From the NCBI GenBank assembly GCA_017476305.1, contig JAFVAA010000543.1, positions 1 through 5,795 of the forward strand: DNA of 5,795 nt, given 5' to 3'. Positions within the stretch are counted from its first letter, which is position 1; the number at the start of each line of letters is the position of its first letter. Under the pieces are notes generated by a model. That model saw only the letters and a program-made list of their open reading frames with translations, did not search any database and was not told the origin of the DNA. The position numbers and the translations under genes are program-made. Below are positions 5,392 to 5,795 of this stretch, piece by piece. The DNA comes from Lachnospiraceae bacterium. Lineage in GTDB: Bacteria > Bacillota > Clostridia > Lachnospirales > Lachnospiraceae.

Positions 5392-5530
5392 GCGGGAGAT
5401 GTATAGCAAACGACAAGAGTATTTTTGTCGTCCACTCTAAAAGCGGGAGATAGCAGTGTTGGTAGTCATAAGTTTGTCTTTTTGAGAATAGGATAGATTT
5501 GAAAAAGAAAAACGGGATCGATCAAATGAA
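5392..5530. other. Intergenic spacer with a 9-bp direct repeat and a small hairpin
   Basis: GCGGGAGAT occurs at 5392-5400 and again at 5443-5451. Between them ACGACAA (5410-5416) pairs with TTGTCGT (5425-5431) around an eight-base loop, whose GAGT could also pair with ACTC at 5434-5437. There is no T tract, so no convincing terminator, and I found no good promoter for the next gene. It may simply be the spacer of an operon with the isomerase. Confidence 0.35.
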
Positions 5531-5795
5531 ATGAGAACGAAGAAAAAGAGATTATTTTTTCTTCTTATGATAGCAGCCGCACTCTTTTTTATGATATGTA
5601 ACGCTCATGACGGATCGGGGAGGAGAACCCCGCAGCTTTCTGACCTTACGGTCAATTTTCATGGAAAAGAGGGACTATCCGGTTTTTTTGAGAGCATGGC
5701 AGGGACAGAGGATGATGCCAAAGAGACCGGAGAAAGTGGGACGATGGAAAGTGAGGCAGCAGGGAATGAGGCTGTAGGAAGCGAGACGCCTGAGG
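5531..5795 (+). CDS. N-terminal fragment of an exported protein of unknown function (at least 88 aa)
   Basis: The gene runs off the right edge. ATG 5531 begins a clear export signal: basic MRTKKKR (1-7), hydrophobic LFFLLMIAAALFFMIC (8-23), then CNA-HD, a possible signal peptidase I site after Ala25. Cys23 is not in a good lipobox (FMIC lacks the usual small residues), so a lipoprotein is unlikely. After a short neutral part, residues 55-88 are low complexity and rich in Glu, Gly, Ser and Thr, typical of a flexible linker between signal and folded domain in Gram-positive surface proteins. The ribosome binding site is weak (AACGGGA). The reading frame opens only at 5492 and no better start precedes 5531. 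No catalytic domain is visible, so the function is unknown. Confidence 0.65.
   Translation, partial: MRTKKKRLFFLLMIAAALFFMICNAHDGSGRRTPQLSDLTVNFHGKEGLSGFFESMAGTEDDAKETGESGTMESEAAGNEAVGSETPE

Noticed and set aside
5410..5437. Terminator or known riboswitch after the isomerase gene
   Set aside because: The hairpin has no following T tract and none of the conserved cores of riboswitches I can recognise.
1..5795. CRISPR array, insertion sequence, tRNA or attachment site
   Set aside because: No regularly spaced identical repeats, transposase reading frame, cloverleaf sequence or flanking target duplication was seen.

Overview
The window looks like a chromosomal segment from a moderately AT-rich Gram-positive anaerobe, most likely a Clostridia/Lachnospiraceae-type Firmicute. 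Strong AGGAGG-type ribosome binding sites, sigma-A-like promoters and the protein families all point that way, but nothing here fixes the species.

Layout: positions 1-180 hold no recognisable gene, only two short overlapping ORFs and a probable terminator. Positions 208-314 are an elaborate control region: an inverted repeat, two 20-bp tandem repeats and a promoter. It drives a rightward pair: a 145-residue Cys-, Tyr- and His-containing protein with a leader-like N-terminus (370-807) and a small PqqD-family RiPP recognition protein (857-1147). A long hairpin (1178-1223) separates this pair from a convergent leftward operon, read from 4651 down to 1283: an AraC-type regulator, a radical SAM/SPASM enzyme, and a fusion of an HPr-kinase-like domain with an S26 signal-peptidase-like domain. 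The three leftward genes overlap (4 nt and 32 nt) and are probably translationally coupled. To the right, across a divergent intergenic region, lie a cytoplasmic cyclophilin-type peptidyl-prolyl isomerase (4873-5391), which looks like ordinary housekeeping, and the start of an exported protein of unknown function (from 5531).

Working model (inference): 370-4651 is a compact peptide-modification (RiPP-like) locus. The 145-residue protein would be the substrate. The PqqD protein would bind its leader and present it to the radical SAM enzyme, which would make a carbon-centred crosslink or similar change. The kinase domain could phosphorylate the substrate and the S26 domain could cleave it. The AraC protein probably controls the locus through the tandem repeats. 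The kinase-protease fusion keeps a strong internal ribosome binding site and Met at the start of the protease domain, so it may also make the protease alone. No exporter is visible, so export would need a gene outside the window or a general pathway. Function is inferred from domains and context; none of it is demonstrated by the sequence.
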